A stretch of DNA of 64,000 bases, from contig NZ_JALGQH010000032.1 in NCBI RefSeq assembly GCF_022810305.1, positions 1 to 64,000 on the forward strand, read 5' to 3'. Positions 62,721 through 64,000 of the stretch are shown here, one piece after another. The notes beneath the pieces were generated by a model. The model had not been told where the DNA came from. It did no database searches and saw only the letters and a program-made list of their open reading frames with translations. The translations under genes and the position numbers were made by a program. Positions within the stretch are counted from its first letter, which is position 1, and each line of letters starts with the position of its first letter. This DNA comes from Rhodococcus sp. ARC_M6 (GTDB lineage: Bacteria; Actinomycetota; Actinomycetes; Mycobacteriales; Mycobacteriaceae).

Positions 62721-64000
62721 ATGGTCACCATCGAACGGTTTCACCCGCCCACGCGCTGGTCTCGGGCTGCGGTGGCACTCGGAGCAACCGCTCTCGCTGT
62801 CACCATGACTCTCGGCTCTGCGGTTGGCCCGGCATCTGCGGATACCGTCACGGCCACCGTCCAGGTCGGTGAGGCTCCGCTCGGGATAGCGATCACGCCG
62901 GACGGTTCGCGCGCGTACGTCACCAACATGGACGACGGCACGGTGTCGGTGATCGATACGTCCACCAACGGGGTCATCGGCGAGCCCATCGAGGTCGGCG
63001 CGCTTCCGACGGGGATTGTGCTCAGCCCCGACGGTTCACATGCGTACGTCACCGACAATGGAAGTGACACGGTGTCGGTGGTCGAAACCGCCACGAACAC
63101 CGTCTCGGCCACCATCCGGGTCGGCGGGGGACCTTCAGGCGTAGCGATAACTCCCGACGGTTCCCGCGCGTACGTCACCAACATGGACGACGGCACTGTG
63201 TCGGTGATCAGGACTGTCGGCAACACCGTCATCCGCACGATTGGTGTCGGCTCTGCGCCGGTTGGGATCGCGATCACGCCGGACGGTTCGCGCGCGTACG
63301 TCACCAATATGGCGAACGGCACGGTGTCCGTGATCTGGACTGCCGGCAACACCGTCATCCGCACCATTGGTGTCGGCTCGGCGCCGGTCGGGATCGCGGT
63401 TGCCCCCGATGGCGCACATGCCTACCTCGCAGATGGACAACGCAACGTGGTGTCGGTCATCGATACCGCCAGGAATATCGTCACGGATACTGTCTGGGTG
63501 GGCGACCGGTCCGTCGGGGTGGCAATCACCCCGGATGGAGCACGCGCGTATGTCGCCGACCCGGAACGCAATTCGGTGTGGGTGATTGATACCGCCACGA
63601 ACAACTTCGTCGGCACCATCCCTGTCGGCGGTGATCCGGCCGGGGTGGCAATCACCCCCGATGGCGGGCGCGCTTACATCACCAACACTGACACCGACTC
63701 AGTGTCGGTGATCAGGATCGAGCAAGCGCCGACCTTGGCCGGTACGCCGCCCAACGGGGTCGTCGACAAGCCCTACAACTACGCCTTCGCCGTCACCGGG
63801 CAGCCCGCTCCCGTGACGGTCAGGGTCAGCGCCGGCGTATTGCCCACCGGACTCACACTGAGCGAGTCCGGTGTTCTGTCCGGAACCCCAATCAAGCGGG
63901 GGAAGTTCGGCTTCACTCTGACCGCAACGAACAGCATCGGCGTAGTGAATTTGACTACGGCACTCGAAGTCACCGATACGGCTTTGCCGACAGGATCATT
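62721..64000 (+). CDS. Secreted YVTN beta-propeller protein, 5' part (3' end outside window)
   Basis: 426 codons are visible. A signal peptide (residues 1-41, with AVALGATALAVTMTLGSAVG and cleavage near ASA-D) precedes seven repeats with GIAITPDGSRAYVTN-type signatures, one per 41-44 residues. From about residue 340 there follows an Ig-like putative domain of the He_PIG type (GVVDKPYNYAFAVTGQPAPVTVRVSAGVLPTGLTL in parts). The next domain begins at the window edge. Repeats are very similar to one another at the DNA level. It could bind a surface partner; function unknown. Confidence 0.83.
   Translation, partial: MVTIERFHPPTRWSRAAVALGATALAVTMTLGSAVGPASADTVTATVQVGEAPLGIAITPDGSRAYVTNMDDGTVSVIDTSTNGVIGEPIEVGALPTGIVLSPDGSHAYVTDNGSDTVSVVETATNTVSATIRVGGGPSGVAITPDGSRAYVTNMDDGTVSVIRTVGNTVIRTIGVGSAPVGIAITPDGSRAYVTNMANGTVSVIWTAGNTVIRTIGVGSAPVGIAVAPDGAHAYLADGQRNVVSVIDTARNIVTDTVWVGDRSVGVAITPDGARAYVADPERNSVWVIDTATNNFVGTIPVGGDPAGVAITPDGGRAYITNTDTDSVSVIRIEQAPTLAGTPPNGVVDKPYNYAFAVTGQPAPVTVRVSAGVLPTGLTLSESGVLSGTPIKRGKFGFTLTATNSIGVVNLTTALEVTDTALPTGS

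Overview
The window looks like a chromosomal stretch of a mycolic-acid actinomycete, most likely Rhodococcus or a close Nocardiaceae relative. The reasons are high GC, frequent GTG/TTG starts, many 4-bp ATGA/GTGA gene overlaps, Tat and lipoprotein exports, F420-type oxidoreductase genes, and a block at 46-59 kb whose gene order (ino1, PadR, DUF5318, ponA, GT87, rpsF, ssb, rpsR, rplI, dnaB) matches my memory of Mycobacterium tuberculosis Rv0046c-Rv0058. The genus is inference; no rRNA or tRNA gene was seen.

Layout. 0-6 kb: the 3' part of a large DUF11-repeat surface protein with a perfect 444-bp tandem duplication, a secreted GH25 lysozyme, near-identical terminators after both, and a Tat-exported PhoX phosphatase. 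6-10 kb: a small membrane protein, an ABC exporter and a two-component system, all overlapping or nearly so. 10-16.5 kb: a polar amino-acid ABC transporter whose binding protein and permease are fused, then a TetR - acyl-CoA synthetase - AidB-like dehydrogenase operon with a clear operator. 16.5-19 kb: a secreted GH79-like hydrolase and an LLM oxidoreductase. 19-21 kb: a second-type ClpP pair facing a ClgR/PopR-like regulator that ends in Ala-Ala. 21-27 kb: a coupled metallopeptidase/DUF2786 pair and a complete CUT1 sugar ABC system.

27-34 kb: a class A penicillin-binding protein, a YbjN/chaperone-like protein, a flavodiiron-type metallo-beta-lactamase protein, a YVTN beta-propeller and an NfeD-slipin pair. 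34-38 kb: a divergent PNPOx/MocR pair and an iron-sulfur flavoenzyme of the 2,4-dienoyl-CoA reductase family. 38-39 kb: a decayed GH5 endoglycoceramidase-like pseudogene. 39-46 kb: AIM24, SelO, a 2OG-Fe oxygenase, a leaderless TetR, a TauD-type dioxygenase and an orphan family-5 binding protein. 46-59.5 kb: the conserved cell-wall/replication block, with a cluster of DnaA-box-like sequences in the 0.5-kb gap before dnaB. 59.5-64 kb: accessory genes (SRPBCC protein, HTH regulator, AlkD-type repair protein) and the 5' part of a secreted YVTN propeller protein cut by the window end.

No CRISPR array, insertion sequence, prophage or secondary-metabolite cluster was recognised. The most interesting leads are the ClpP pair with a degron-bearing regulator, the DnaA-box cluster before dnaB, the repeat-expanded surface protein, the terminator hidden inside the 3' end of a convergent gene, the TetR/dioxygenase/orphan binding protein group, and the translationally coupled DUF2786-metallopeptidase pair.
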